In this document: piece by piece, positions 16,962-25,049 of the stretch
Position numbering within the stretch: position 1 is the stretch's first letter
Layout: each line of letters starts with the position of its first letter
NCBI RefSeq assembly: GCF_016464305.1
Contig: NZ_JAEIOJ010000007.1
Coordinates: 124,001 to 188,000 of the forward strand
Direction of reading: 5' to 3'
DNA from: Umezawaea beigongshangensis
Lineage (GTDB): Bacteria > Actinomycetota > Actinomycetes > Mycobacteriales > Pseudonocardiaceae
DNA length: 64,000 bases
Notes under the pieces: model-generated
What the model was told of the DNA's origin: nothing
Database searches by the model: none
Seen by the model: only the letters and a program-made list of their open reading frames with translations
Position numbers and translations under genes: made by a program

Positions 16962-18557
16962 GTGCGACGATCCTCCGACCTCCAACCAGAGATCGCCGAC
17001 GAGTCCGCCTGGTGGCGCGACGCCGTCTTCTACCAGGTGTACGTCCGCTCCTTCGCCGACTCCGACGGCGACGGCGTGGGCGACCTCGACGGCATCCGCT
17101 CCCGACTCGGTTACCTCGAACTGCTCGGCGTCGACGCACTGTGGCTGACGCCGTTCTACCGCTCCCCGATGGCCGACCACGGCTACGACGTGTCCGACCC
17201 GCGCGACGTGGACCCGCTCTTCGGCGACCTCGCCTCGTTCGACGCCCTCGTGTCCGAGGCGCACCAGCACAACCTGAAGGTGACCGTCGACCTGGTGCCG
17301 AACCACACCAGCGACGCGCACCCGTGGTTCGTGGAGGCCCTGCGCGCCGGTCCCGGCAGCCGTGAGCGGGCTCGCTACGTCTTCCGCGACGGCCGCGGCC
17401 ACGACGGCTCCCAGCCGCCGAACAACTGGACGTCCCTCTTCGGCGGCCCGGCGTGGACGCGCGTCGCCGACGGCCAGTGGTACCTGCACCTGTTCGCGCC
17501 CGAGCAGCCCGACCTGAACTGGGACGACCCCGAGGTCCAGGCCGATCTCCAGCAGACGCTGCGGTTCTGGCTGGACCGGGGCGTCGACGGGTTCCGCATC
17601 GACGTGGCGCACGGCATGGCCAAGCCGTTCGACCTGCCCGACATGGACCCGCGCGCCGCGCACGCGTCCGCGGTGCTCCAGAACGACGTGCACGACCCGC
17701 GGTTCGACAACGAGGGCGTGCACGAGATCCACCGGATGATCCGCAAGGTCGTGGACGAGTACCCCGGCCGCATGGCGGTCGGCGAGATCTGGGTGACCGA
17801 CGACGAGCGGTTCGCCGCCTACGTCCGCCCCGACGAACTGCACCTGGGCTTCAACTTCCGCCTGGTCGAGGCCGAGTTCGACGCGGACGCGGTGCGCACG
17901 GCGATCCAGCACTCGCTGGCGGCCGTCGCGCAGCTCGACACGCCTCCGACGTGGACGCTGTCCAACCACGACGTCGTGCGGCACGTGACGCGCTACGGCG
18001 GCGGGGCGCTCGGCAGGAAGCGGGCGCGGGCGATGGCGCTCGTCGAGCTGGCGCTGCCCGGCGTCGTGTACCTCTACAACGGCGAGGAGCTGGGGCTGCC
18101 GAACGTGGAGCTGCCCGACTGGGCGTTGCAGGACCCGACGTGGAAGCGGTCGGGTCACACCGATCGCGGGCGCGACGGGTGCCGGGTGCCGATCCCGTGG
18201 GAGGGCACGCTGCCGCCGTTCGGGTTCTCCGAGAGCGCGAACACCTGGCTGCCGATGCCGCTCGAGTGGAGCGAGCTGACCGCGGAGGCGGAACTGGAGG
18301 ACTCCGGGTCCGTGCTGTCGCTGTACCGGCAGGCGCTGGAGCTGCGCAAGACCCACCCGTCGCTCACCGGTGACGAGCTGGAGTGGTACGGCGCTCCCCC
18401 CGGCTGCTTCGCGTTCCGCCGCAAGGGCGGCGGGCTGATCTGCGCCCTGAACACCTCCGGCGCTCCGGTGCCGCTGCCGCCGGGCGAGATCCTGGTGTCC
18501 AGCGGTCCGATGGCGGGCGAACACCTGCCGCCCGACACGGCGGTCTGGCTGAAGTAG
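16962..18557 (+). CDS. aglA: GH13 alpha-glucosidase (AglA)
   Basis: 531 residues, cytoplasmic. Hydrolyses alpha-glucosidic bonds of malto-oligosaccharides or related sugars. GH13 motifs in order are DLVPNHTS (region I, about 108), nucleophile Asp in GFRIDVAHG (about 211), acid/base Glu in AVGEIWV (about 272), and LSNHDVVRH (region IV, about 333). It opens with the family start WWRDAVFYQVYVRSF. The GTG start has CAGGAT eight bases upstream and no Shine-Dalgarno. It follows glbO as in M. tuberculosis (Rv2471 aglA). Trehalose synthase or oligo-1,6-glucosidase specificity cannot be excluded. It ends at a hairpin. Confidence 0.93.
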   Translation: MRRSSDLQPEIADESAWWRDAVFYQVYVRSFADSDGDGVGDLDGIRSRLGYLELLGVDALWLTPFYRSPMADHGYDVSDPRDVDPLFGDLASFDALVSEAHQHNLKVTVDLVPNHTSDAHPWFVEALRAGPGSRERARYVFRDGRGHDGSQPPNNWTSLFGGPAWTRVADGQWYLHLFAPEQPDLNWDDPEVQADLQQTLRFWLDRGVDGFRIDVAHGMAKPFDLPDMDPRAAHASAVLQNDVHDPRFDNEGVHEIHRMIRKVVDEYPGRMAVGEIWVTDDERFAAYVRPDELHLGFNFRLVEAEFDADAVRTAIQHSLAAVAQLDTPPTWTLSNHDVVRHVTRYGGGALGRKRARAMALVELALPGVVYLYNGEELGLPNVELPDWALQDPTWKRSGHTDRGRDGCRVPIPWEGTLPPFGFSESANTWLPMPLEWSELTAEAELEDSGSVLSLYRQALELRKTHPSLTGDELEWYGAPPGCFAFRRKGGGLICALNTSGAPVPLPPGEILVSSGPMAGEHLPPDTAVWLK

Positions 18558-18566
18558 TCCTCCCGC

Positions 18567-18607
18567 ACGTCCCCGGCCTGCGGCACCACACCGCGGGCCG
18601 GGGACGT
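18567..18607 (+). terminator. Hairpin after aglA
   Basis: A 12-bp perfect stem (ACGTCCCCGGCC) is extended by four more pairs around a CACCACA-type loop, beginning 10 bases after the stop. The remaining 140 bases to the CHAP gene stop hold nothing I recognise. Confidence 0.75.
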
Positions 18608-18746
18608 CCCGGAGTGCCGAGCGGTGCGGTGCGGACCCCTCGACCACACCGTCCACGAAGAGCAGGACGTTCGAGAGGTCTTCGCGTTCCACGCGGGGTG
18701 GACCAGCAGCCGGTCCGGCGCGTCGAGGACGCGCCGCGAGCCGGGG

Positions 18747-19328
18747 TCAGCCGCTGACGCGCACCCGGCCGACCGGGCTGACGAAGGCGCTGATCCGCTG
18801 ACCGGCGACGACCTCGCCGACCACGGCCGGTCCCGTCTCCTCCGCCACGGTCGACGTGGTCGTGGTGCCGCCGGAGTTGCCGTTGATCGTCGTCATCGTG
18901 CCGTTCTCGACGCTGTCGACGAGCGCCACGTGCTCGGCCCACCCGTTGCGGTACTCGAAGACCACCGCGTCGCCGACCTGCGGCACGTAGCCCGGATCGG
19001 TGTGCAGGGTGCCGTTGCGCTGGCCGTAGCGGTAGAAGCTGGCCGCCGCCGACGTGAGCTTGTCGGTCCGCAGCCCGGCCCGCTTCCACACCCAGGTGGC
19101 GAAGTCGGCGCACCACGCGTGCTTCGTGCGGCAGCTCGACAGGTACCCGGTGCCGCCGAGGCTGTTCTTGCCGCAGACGGTGGTGCCGAGGTTGTCCCGC
19201 GCCAGGTCGGAGACGATCGTCCTGCCGTCGGCCTGCGCGGCCGGGGCGCCGGCGAGGGCGACGACCGGAGCGATGATCGCGGTGGCGAGGCAGGCGTTCA
19301 GGGCGCGGCGGGCGGCGGTGCTCGGCAC
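18747..19328 (-). CDS. Secreted CHAP-domain protein
   Basis: 193 residues. A signal peptide (about 1-34) ends APAAQA before DGRT. The mature part is a single CHAP amidase/peptidase domain: catalytic Cys in HAWCADFATWVW (about 82), His in AEHVALV (about 143) and a following polar residue in TINGNSG. CHAP enzymes cleave peptidoglycan cross-links or amide bonds, so it is probably a small secreted cell-wall hydrolase. No wall-binding domain is present. The GTG at 19326-19328 follows GAAGGAG by five bases. It diverges from the EamA gene; the 114-base gap contains GGGTGATCACCCC, a possible operator. Confidence 0.88.
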   Translation of the reverse strand: MPSTAARRALNACLATAIIAPVVALAGAPAAQADGRTIVSDLARDNLGTTVCGKNSLGGTGYLSSCRTKHAWCADFATWVWKRAGLRTDKLTSAAASFYRYGQRNGTLHTDPGYVPQVGDAVVFEYRNGWAEHVALVDSVENGTMTTINGNSGGTTTTSTVAEETGPAVVGEVVAGQRISAFVSPVGRVRVSG

Positions 19329-19442
19329 GGGTGCTCCTTCGGTTGCGCTTCTCCTCGCCACCGTACGGGGTGATCACCCCCCGGCGGCACCCCCGGAAGA
19401 ACCCGCGGGCACTTCGTCCGTCCCGTGCCGGAGGATGGGCCG

Positions 19443-20333
19443 GTGTCCGGTGCACGGCCTCGCGCCACCCTCGCCGTCCTCGCCTCCGCCGTCCTGTTCG
19501 GCACGACCGGCACCGCCCAGGCGCTCGGACCGGCCGGGCTCGACCCGCTGGCCGTCGGCGCGGTCCGCGTCGTGCTCGCCGGGAGCGTCCTGGCGCTGCT
19601 CGCCCTCGCGCTGGGCGCCTACCGCGGGACCCGCCCCGCCTGGCCGCCGGTGCTCGTCGGCGCGATCGGCGTGGTGGTCTACCAGCTCGGCTTCTTCACC
19701 GGCGTCCGGTGGAGCGGCGTCGCCGCGGGCACGGTGGTGGCGCTGGGATCGGGCCCGGTGTGGGCGGGGCTGGTGGAGTGGCTGGTGACCCGGCGGACGC
19801 CCGGCCGCACCTGGACCGCGGCGACGGCGCTCGCCGTGCTCGGCGTGGTCGTGCTGGTGCTGGCCGGTGGCGGGGACGACGGCGGTTCCGCGCTCGGCCT
19901 GCTCGCCGCGCTCGCGGCGGGGCTCGGCTACGGGGTCTACACGGTCACCGGCGCGCGTCTGATCAGCGACGGGCAGCGGTCCAGCGGCGCGATGGGGCTG
20001 ATGTTCGGCGCCGGTGCGGTGCTGCTGCTGCCGCTGCTGGTGCTGCGGTGGCCCGGCGGACTGGACGGCCCCGGCGGCCTGACCGTGGCGCTGTACCTGG
20101 CCCTGGTGCCCACGGTGTTCGGCTACCTGCTCTTCGGCGCGGGCCTGCGGGTGCTGCCCGCGGCGACCGTGGCGACGCTGACGCTGGCCGAGCCGGTCGT
20201 GGCGACCCTGCTGGGCGTGCTGGTGCTGGGCGAGCGGATCACTCCCGGCGGCGCGGCGGGCGCGCTGCTCGTGCTGGGCGGGCTGAGCCTGCTGGCGCTG
20301 CCGGACACGCGCGTCGCGGCGCGGAGGGGGTGA
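19443..20333 (+). CDS. EamA/DMT-family exporter
   Basis: 296 residues with ten predicted membrane helices in two EamA repeats, separated near residue 140 (GGGDDGG linker). The end of the second repeat has the typical TLAEPVVATLLGVLVLGE. The family exports amino acids, cofactors or drugs; the substrate is unknown. The GTG at 19443 follows GGAGG by eight bases. A GTG at 19425 would add six residues. It is convergent with the RibD-like gene, with only a weak GC-rich inverted repeat between. Confidence 0.88.
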   Translation: MSGARPRATLAVLASAVLFGTTGTAQALGPAGLDPLAVGAVRVVLAGSVLALLALALGAYRGTRPAWPPVLVGAIGVVVYQLGFFTGVRWSGVAAGTVVALGSGPVWAGLVEWLVTRRTPGRTWTAATALAVLGVVVLVLAGGGDDGGSALGLLAALAAGLGYGVYTVTGARLISDGQRSSGAMGLMFGAGAVLLLPLLVLRWPGGLDGPGGLTVALYLALVPTVFGYLLFGAGLRVLPAATVATLTLAEPVVATLLGVLVLGERITPGGAAGALLVLGGLSLLALPDTRVAARRG

Positions 20334-20379
20334 CGTGCGTTCCGCTCGGCCGCGACCGCCGCGGCGAGATCCGGCGCCG

Positions 20380-20949
20380 TCAGCCGGGCCGGCGGGACTG
20401 CTCGCGGACGCGGAAGCGGAGGATGGTGGAGTCGCCCGACCGCGTGCTGCTGATCGGTTCCAGGTCCGTCCTGGCGAGGCCGGGGGCCGAGAAGCGGACG
20501 CCGTCGCCGAGCAGGACCGGAAGCACGTACACCAGGATCTCGTCGACGAGCCCCCGCTGCACGCACTGGCCCGCCACGTCGGCGCCGAGCACTTCGAGGT
20601 TCTTGCCGCCGGCGGCGTCCAGCGCCGTGGCGACCGCTTCACCGATGTCGCCGGCGAGGATCGTGACGTTCGGGTCCGGCGGCACCAGCGGCCTGCGGGT
20701 GAGGAGGAACACGGGTCCGGAGAAGGGGTAGTCGCCGCTGTCCGGTTCCTCCGCCTTCATCCGGGCGCCCACCTCCCAGGTCCTGCGGCCGACGAGCACG
20801 GCGCCGGTGGCCGCCGCGACCTGCGCGACGTCGTCCGGTGCCACGAAGTCGGCGAGAGCCCGGCCGTTCCCCCAGTCCATGGAGTGGCCAGGACCGGCGA
20901 TGAAGCCGTCCAGCGACATGCACCGGTTCACGACGACCTTGCCGCTCAT
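20380..20949 (-). CDS. RibD C-terminal/dihydrofolate reductase-like protein
   Basis: 189 residues. The family fold is seen in VVVNRCMSLDGFIAGPGHSMDW at the N-terminus, VLVGRRTWEVG near 60, the nucleotide-binding VTILAGDIGEAV and a C-terminal VLPVLLGDGVRF. These proteins reduce a pteridine, pyrimidinone or similar substrate with NADPH; the actual substrate is unknown and antibiotic or folate links are speculation. I chose the ATG at 20947-20949 because the family starts MxKVVVN. About 168 bases upstream, to 21117, contain no recognised signal. Confidence 0.85.
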   Translation of the reverse strand: MSGKVVVNRCMSLDGFIAGPGHSMDWGNGRALADFVAPDDVAQVAAATGAVLVGRRTWEVGARMKAEEPDSGDYPFSGPVFLLTRRPLVPPDPNVTILAGDIGEAVATALDAAGGKNLEVLGADVAGQCVQRGLVDEILVYVLPVLLGDGVRFSAPGLARTDLEPISSTRSGDSTILRFRVREQSRRPG

Positions 20950-21117
20950 CCCACGACCGTCCTTCCGATTCGTCACCGCACGTCCGCGAGACCTCGGCGC
21001 GCGCCGTCCAGATCCTTCCGCGATCGGGGCGGTCGGGGAAGTGCCCCTCTCGCACGTCCACGCGTGACGCCCCGGCCGGGCAGCGGCGAGCGCCGCGCGG
21101 CACGGCAGCGCACCCGG

Positions 21118-21765
21118 TCAGACCAGCAGGGGCAGCATCGAGTGGCGGCGGCGCACCACCGCGCCGAAGCGGGCGTCGATGCGCAGCCACGAGTCGGTGG
21201 CGGTCACCCGCACCTCCTCGTCCTGCGCCGAGCCGAGGAAACCCATGCCGGACAGGGCGAACAGGCACCGCAGCGGCACCTTCACGTCCAGCCCGGACCC
21301 GCTCACCGTGAGCACGGTCTGGTCGAGCAGGGAAGCGGGCGGTGTGCCGTGCGGCCCCTGGTTCTCCCGCGCCACCGCCACACCCTCGTCGGCCAGCTGG
21401 GACACCACGCTCGTGGGCAGCCGGTCCACCGGCAGCCAGCCGGAGAGCGGGGGCAGCGCCGAGCGCCACATCAGGTCCTTGGGCGCACCGGGGTCGATCC
21501 GCTCGCCGCGCATCACGGCCAGGCCGGTGAGCAGCTCGTTGCCGGCCACGGTCACGTCGCCGGGGTCGACCCGACCGGCGACCGTGCGGGTGGCGAGGGT
21601 GTCGAACGGGGTCGCGACCCAGGCGTCCAGCAGGCCGCCGGGGTGATCGGCGGACTCGCGGTTGCGCAGTCGCACCACCGACGACGCCTCCAGGCGCACC
21701 GCGCGCGCGACGAACGCGCCCAGGTCGTCCCGCTCCGCCGCGTCGGCCAGCACCAGTTCAGCCAC
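21118..21765 (-). CDS. Conserved actinobacterial protein (Rv2474c-like)
   Basis: 215 residues, function unknown. Its place after a thioesterase and near gdh matches Rv2474c (recalled). It is a mixed alpha/beta, soluble protein with a conserved N-terminal segment AVRLEASSVVRLRN and a distinctive WLPVDRLPTSVV near 115. Near its end it has MGFLGSAQDEEVRV and WLRIDARFGAVVRRRHSMLPLLV. The GTG at 21763-21765 is five bases after GGAGG. The start overlaps the last 8 bases of the upstream thioesterase gene, so the two are co-translated and may work together. Confidence 0.8.
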   Translation of the reverse strand: MAELVLADAAERDDLGAFVARAVRLEASSVVRLRNRESADHPGGLLDAWVATPFDTLATRTVAGRVDPGDVTVAGNELLTGLAVMRGERIDPGAPKDLMWRSALPPLSGWLPVDRLPTSVVSQLADEGVAVARENQGPHGTPPASLLDQTVLTVSGSGLDVKVPLRCLFALSGMGFLGSAQDEEVRVTATDSWLRIDARFGAVVRRRHSMLPLLV

Positions 21766-22189
21766 CACTACCTCCAGCACGCCAGCCCGCGAGGAAGTCC
21801 CGCTCGGCGTCGGTCAGCCGACGGGGTCGGCCCGCGGCCACGTTGTAGGGCACCATCAGCGTCTCGGCCGTGGTGACGACGGCGCTGTCCGGCGCGCGGC
21901 CGTCGCGCACGACGTAGTCCAGGGTGAAGGACGCGGACCGCAGTTCGCGAACGGACATCTCCACCAGCACGTCGTCACCGCTGGCCACCAGCGGCGCCAC
22001 GTAGTCCACCGAGAGCTTCGCGACGACCACACCGGCCGCCATCTCGGTCAGTCCGTGCCTCGTCGCCTCGACGAACAGCAGGGAGACCCTGGCCTCTTCG
22101 AGCAGCGTCACGGTACTGGCGTGGTTGACGTGGCCGTAGGCGTCCATGTCGGACCAGCGCGGACGGACTCCCGTGACGAACACACCCAA
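21758..22189 (-). CDS. Hotdog-fold acyl-CoA thioesterase (Rv2475c-like)
   Basis: 143 residues. Hydrolyses acyl-CoA. The 4-hydroxybenzoyl-CoA thioesterase-type motif is clear: RWSDMDAYGHVNHASTVTLLEEAR, with catalytic Asp near residue 16 and the His/Asn pair following. The hotdog strands end VVTTAETLMVPYN. The start is TTG at 22187-22189, nine bases after GGAGG. A GTG six bases in is possible but too far from the Shine-Dalgarno. It overlaps the next gene by 8 bases and follows the M. tuberculosis order. The acyl substrate is unknown. Confidence 0.9.
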   Translation of the reverse strand: MGVFVTGVRPRWSDMDAYGHVNHASTVTLLEEARVSLLFVEATRHGLTEMAAGVVVAKLSVDYVAPLVASGDDVLVEMSVRELRSASFTLDYVVRDGRAPDSAVVTTAETLMVPYNVAAGRPRRLTDAERDFLAGWRAGGSGG

Positions 22190-22289
22190 GGGAACGCGCC
22201 TCCTGCGGTAGACGGGTGAACGCGGTTGACCCTATCGAGCGCCGTGGACGGGTCGAGACCGACTCCGCTCGGGTGCGTCGGCCGGGGTC

Positions 22290-23315
22290 TCACCGGGCGA
22301 GTCGCGGGGCCGACCCCGTGGAGCCGCGCACCACCAGCTCGGGCAGGAACACGAACTCCGCGTGCGGCGCCGGCGTGCCGGCGATCTCCTCCAGCAGCGC
22401 GTGCACGGCGGCCTGCCCCATCGCGTCCACCGGCTGCCGCAGCGTGGTCAGCGGCGGGTCGGCGAACACGATCAGCGGCGAGTCGTCGAAGCCGACCACC
22501 GACACGTCCTGCGGCACGGACAGCCCGCGCTGCCTGGCCGCGCGGATGGCCCCGAACGCCATGAGGTCGCTGCCGCACACGATCGCCGTGCAGCCCCTGT
22601 CCAGCAGGGCGTGCCCGGCCGCCTGCCCGCCCTCGACGGTGAACAGCGAGTGCTGCACCAGCTCCTCCGCCTGCTCGGCGGTGCGGGGCAGCACCGTGCG
22701 CACGTGCTGCACGAAGCCCTCGATCTTGCGCAGCACCGGGACGTAGCGGCGCGGGCCGACGGCCAGGCCGATCCGCTCGTGCCCCAGCTCCACGAGGTGC
22801 GACACGGCCAGCCGCATCGCCGCGCGGTCGTCGGTGGAGACGAACGGCGCGGACACCTCCTCGGTGTAGCCGTTGATCATCACGAACGGCACGCCGCGAC
22901 CGGCGAGCTTCACGTAGCGGTCGGTGTCCGCGGTGGAGTCGGCGTGCAGGCCGGAGACGAAGATGATGCCGGTGACGCCCCGGTCGACCAGCATCTCGGT
23001 GAGCTGGTCCTCGGTCGAGCCGCCGGGTGTCTGCGTGCACAGCACGGGCGTGTAGCCCTCGCGCGTCAGCACCTGCTCCACGACCTGGGCCAGCGCGGGA
23101 AAGATGGGGTTGCTGAGTTCGGGCGTGATCAGGCCGACGAGTCCCGCGCTGCGCTGCCGGAGCTTCGGGGGGCGCTCGTAGCCGAGCAGGTCCATGGCGG
23201 CGACGACCGTCTGGCGCGTCGCCGTCGACACACCCGCTTTGCCGTTGACCACACGGCTCACCGTCGCCTCGCTGACGCCGGCCTGCACTGCGATGTCACT
23301 GAGGCGAGCCGTCAC
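22290..23315 (-). CDS. LacI-family transcriptional regulator
   Basis: 341 residues. An N-terminal helix-turn-helix (about 4-24, ARLSDIAVQAGVSEATVSRVVNG) precedes the periplasmic-binding-protein sensor domain, with VGLITPELSNPIFP near 60 and VVGFDDSPLIVFADPPLTTLRQP near 270-290. The GTG at 23313-23315 gives the usual MxxRLxDIA start. It is divergent from the secreted alpha-amylase gene, so it probably represses it in the absence of malto-oligosaccharides, like MalR of Streptomyces. That is inference from position and from GCAAG repeats in the shared promoter. Confidence 0.92.
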   Translation of the reverse strand: MTARLSDIAVQAGVSEATVSRVVNGKAGVSTATRQTVVAAMDLLGYERPPKLRQRSAGLVGLITPELSNPIFPALAQVVEQVLTREGYTPVLCTQTPGGSTEDQLTEMLVDRGVTGIIFVSGLHADSTADTDRYVKLAGRGVPFVMINGYTEEVSAPFVSTDDRAAMRLAVSHLVELGHERIGLAVGPRRYVPVLRKIEGFVQHVRTVLPRTAEQAEELVQHSLFTVEGGQAAGHALLDRGCTAIVCGSDLMAFGAIRAARQRGLSVPQDVSVVGFDDSPLIVFADPPLTTLRQPVDAMGQAAVHALLEEIAGTPAPHAEFVFLPELVVRGSTGSAPRLAR

Positions 23316-23369
23316 ACCGGGCAACTCTAGCTCTCCCACCACACGACGGTGGCGTCACCGCTGGCGGCT

Positions 23370-23452
23370 GCAAGAGTTTTCCGCAAGGGGACGTCGTCGC
23401 TGAAAGCCGTGTGCGGAGAGTGTTGACGCGCTCACGGCGGCGGTCCTACGGT
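23370..23452 (+). promoter_or_regulatory. Alpha-amylase promoter with GCAAG direct repeats
   Basis: Direct repeats of GCAAG at 23370-23374 and 23383-23387 (13 bp apart) resemble the repeats upstream of Streptomyces amylase genes that bind MalR-type LacI regulators. A housekeeping promoter follows: TTGACG at 23423-23428, 18-base spacer, TACGGT at 23447-23452. Start codon GTG is at 23541. Confidence 0.6.
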
Positions 23453-23540
23453 CAGCGAGCCGGAGGTCCCCCGGAAGTCCTCTCCCGTCGCAGAAGCGGT
23501 GCGGCACCTCCTGCGCCCCCTGCCTGCCCGAGGAGACACC

Positions 23541-24998
23541 GTGGTTTCTTCAGCAGTACGCGCCCGGCGCGGAGCGACGGCAGCCGCCGCCGCGGTCGCG
23601 CTCACCGTCGCGGGGCTCGCCGCCCTCGCCCCGTCCCCGGAGGCCGCGGCCTCCCCACCCGGTGTCGAGGACGTCACCGCCACCCTGTTCCAGTGGCGCT
23701 TCGACTCCGTCGCCCGCGAGTGCACCACCGTGCTCGGCCCCGAGGGCTACGGCTTCGTCGAGGTCTCGCCCGCGACGGAGCACGTCCGGGGCGGCCAGTG
23801 GTGGACGTCCTACCAACCCGTCAGCTACCGGATCGCCGGCCGGCTCGGTGACCGGGCCGCGTTCCGGAACATGGTCGACACCTGCCACGCGGCGGGGGTG
23901 AAGGTCGTCGCCGACGCCGTCGTCAACCACATGTCGGCCGGGTCCGGCACCGGAACCGGGGGTTCGCCGTACAGCAAGTACGACTACCCCGGCCACTACC
24001 AGAACCAGGACTTCCACACCTGCCGCACACCGATCAGCGACTACCGCGACCGCGGCGACGTGCAGAACTGCGAACTGGTCGGCCTGGCGGACCTGAACAC
24101 CGGCAGCGAGTACGTGCGCGGCGAGATCGCCGAGCACCTCGACGACCTGCTCTCGCTGGGTGTGGACGGCTTCCGCATCGACGCCGCCAAGCACGTCGCG
24201 GCCGCCGACCTGGCCGCGATCAAGTCGAAGCTGTCCGACCCCGGCGCGTTCTGGGTGCAGGAGGTGATCCACGGCGCCGGTGAGGCCGTCCAGCCGGGTG
24301 AGTACACCGGATCGGGCGACGTCGACGAGTTCCGCTACGCCACCGACGTCAAGCGGATCTTCGCGAACGAGAGGCTGTCCTACCTCAGCACCTTCGGCCA
24401 GTCCTGGGGCTACCTCCCCGGCGACCGGGCGAGGTCGTTCGTCGACAACTGGGACACCGAGCGCAACGGCTCCACGCTGAGCTACAAGGACGGTTCGACC
24501 TACACGCTGGCCAACGTCTTCATGCTGGCTCATCCGTACGGCGCACCGAACGTGTACTCCGGCTACGAGTGGTCGGACAGGGACGCCGGTCCGCCGAACG
24601 GGGGCGCCGTGCACGCCTGCTACAGCGGCGGCTGGAAGTGCACGCACAGGTGGCCGCAGGTCGCGAACATGGTGGGTTTCCGCAACGCGGTCCGCGGCAC
24701 GGCGGTCGTGAACTGGTGGGACAACGGCAACGACGCCATCGCCTTCGGGCGCGGCGACCGGGGTTACGTGGTCGTCAACCGCGAGACGTCGGCGATCACC
24801 CGGACGTTCCAGACCTCGCTGCCCGCCGGGAACTACTGCGACGTCCAGCACGGTGAGCCGGGGGCCGGGTGCGGCGGTGGCACCAGCTACACCGTGGGGT
24901 CGGACGGGAGGTTCACCGCCACGGTCGGCGCGGGTGACGCCGTGGCGCTGCACGTCGGCGCCCGCGGCGGGCGGGGCACGGCGACGGCGCGGTCCTGA
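23541..24998 (+). CDS. Secreted alpha-amylase (GH13)
   Basis: 485 residues. The signal peptide (about 1-38) ends EAAAS before [14 protein letters not shown]. The catalytic domain includes DAVVNHMS (region I), nucleophile Asp in [12 protein letters not shown], and acid/base Glu in FWVQEVIHG. Region IV reads VDNWDTER, with Trp where the near-invariant transition-state His of NHD usually sits; the adjacent catalytic Asp is kept. Domain C follows and there is no starch-binding module. The GTG at 23541 has AGGAG upstream. Extracellular starch hydrolysis is expected, under the divergent LacI regulator. The Trp could mark an actinobacterial subgroup and not an inactive enzyme. Confidence 0.9.
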   Translation: MVSSAVRARRGATAAAAAVALTVAGLAALAPSPEAAASPPGVEDVTATLFQWRFDSVARECTTVLGPEGYGFVEVSPATEHVRGGQWWTSYQPVSYRIAGRLGDRAAFRNMVDTCHAAGVKVVADAVVNHMSAGSGTGTGGSPYSKYDYPGHYQNQDFHTCRTPISDYRDRGDVQNCELVGLADLNTGSEYVRGEIAEHLDDLLSLGVDGFRIDAAKHVAAADLAAIKSKLSDPGAFWVQEVIHGAGEAVQPGEYTGSGDVDEFRYATDVKRIFANERLSYLSTFGQSWGYLPGDRARSFVDNWDTERNGSTLSYKDGSTYTLANVFMLAHPYGAPNVYSGYEWSDRDAGPPNGGAVHACYSGGWKCTHRWPQVANMVGFRNAVRGTAVVNWWDNGNDAIAFGRGDRGYVVVNRETSAITRTFQTSLPAGNYCDVQHGEPGAGCGGGTSYTVGSDGRFTATVGAGDAVALHVGARGGRGTATARS

Positions 24999-25003
24999 TC
25001 CGT

Positions 25004-25039
25004 CCTCGCGGGTGGTGGAGGGGTCCACCACCCGCGAGG
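25004..25039. terminator. Bidirectional terminator, amylase/gdh
   Basis: A perfect 16-bp stem (arm CCTCGCGGGTGGTGGA) with loop GGGG fills the 51-base gap between convergent stops. Confidence 0.8.
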
Positions 25040-25049
25040 CGCCCGGTCG

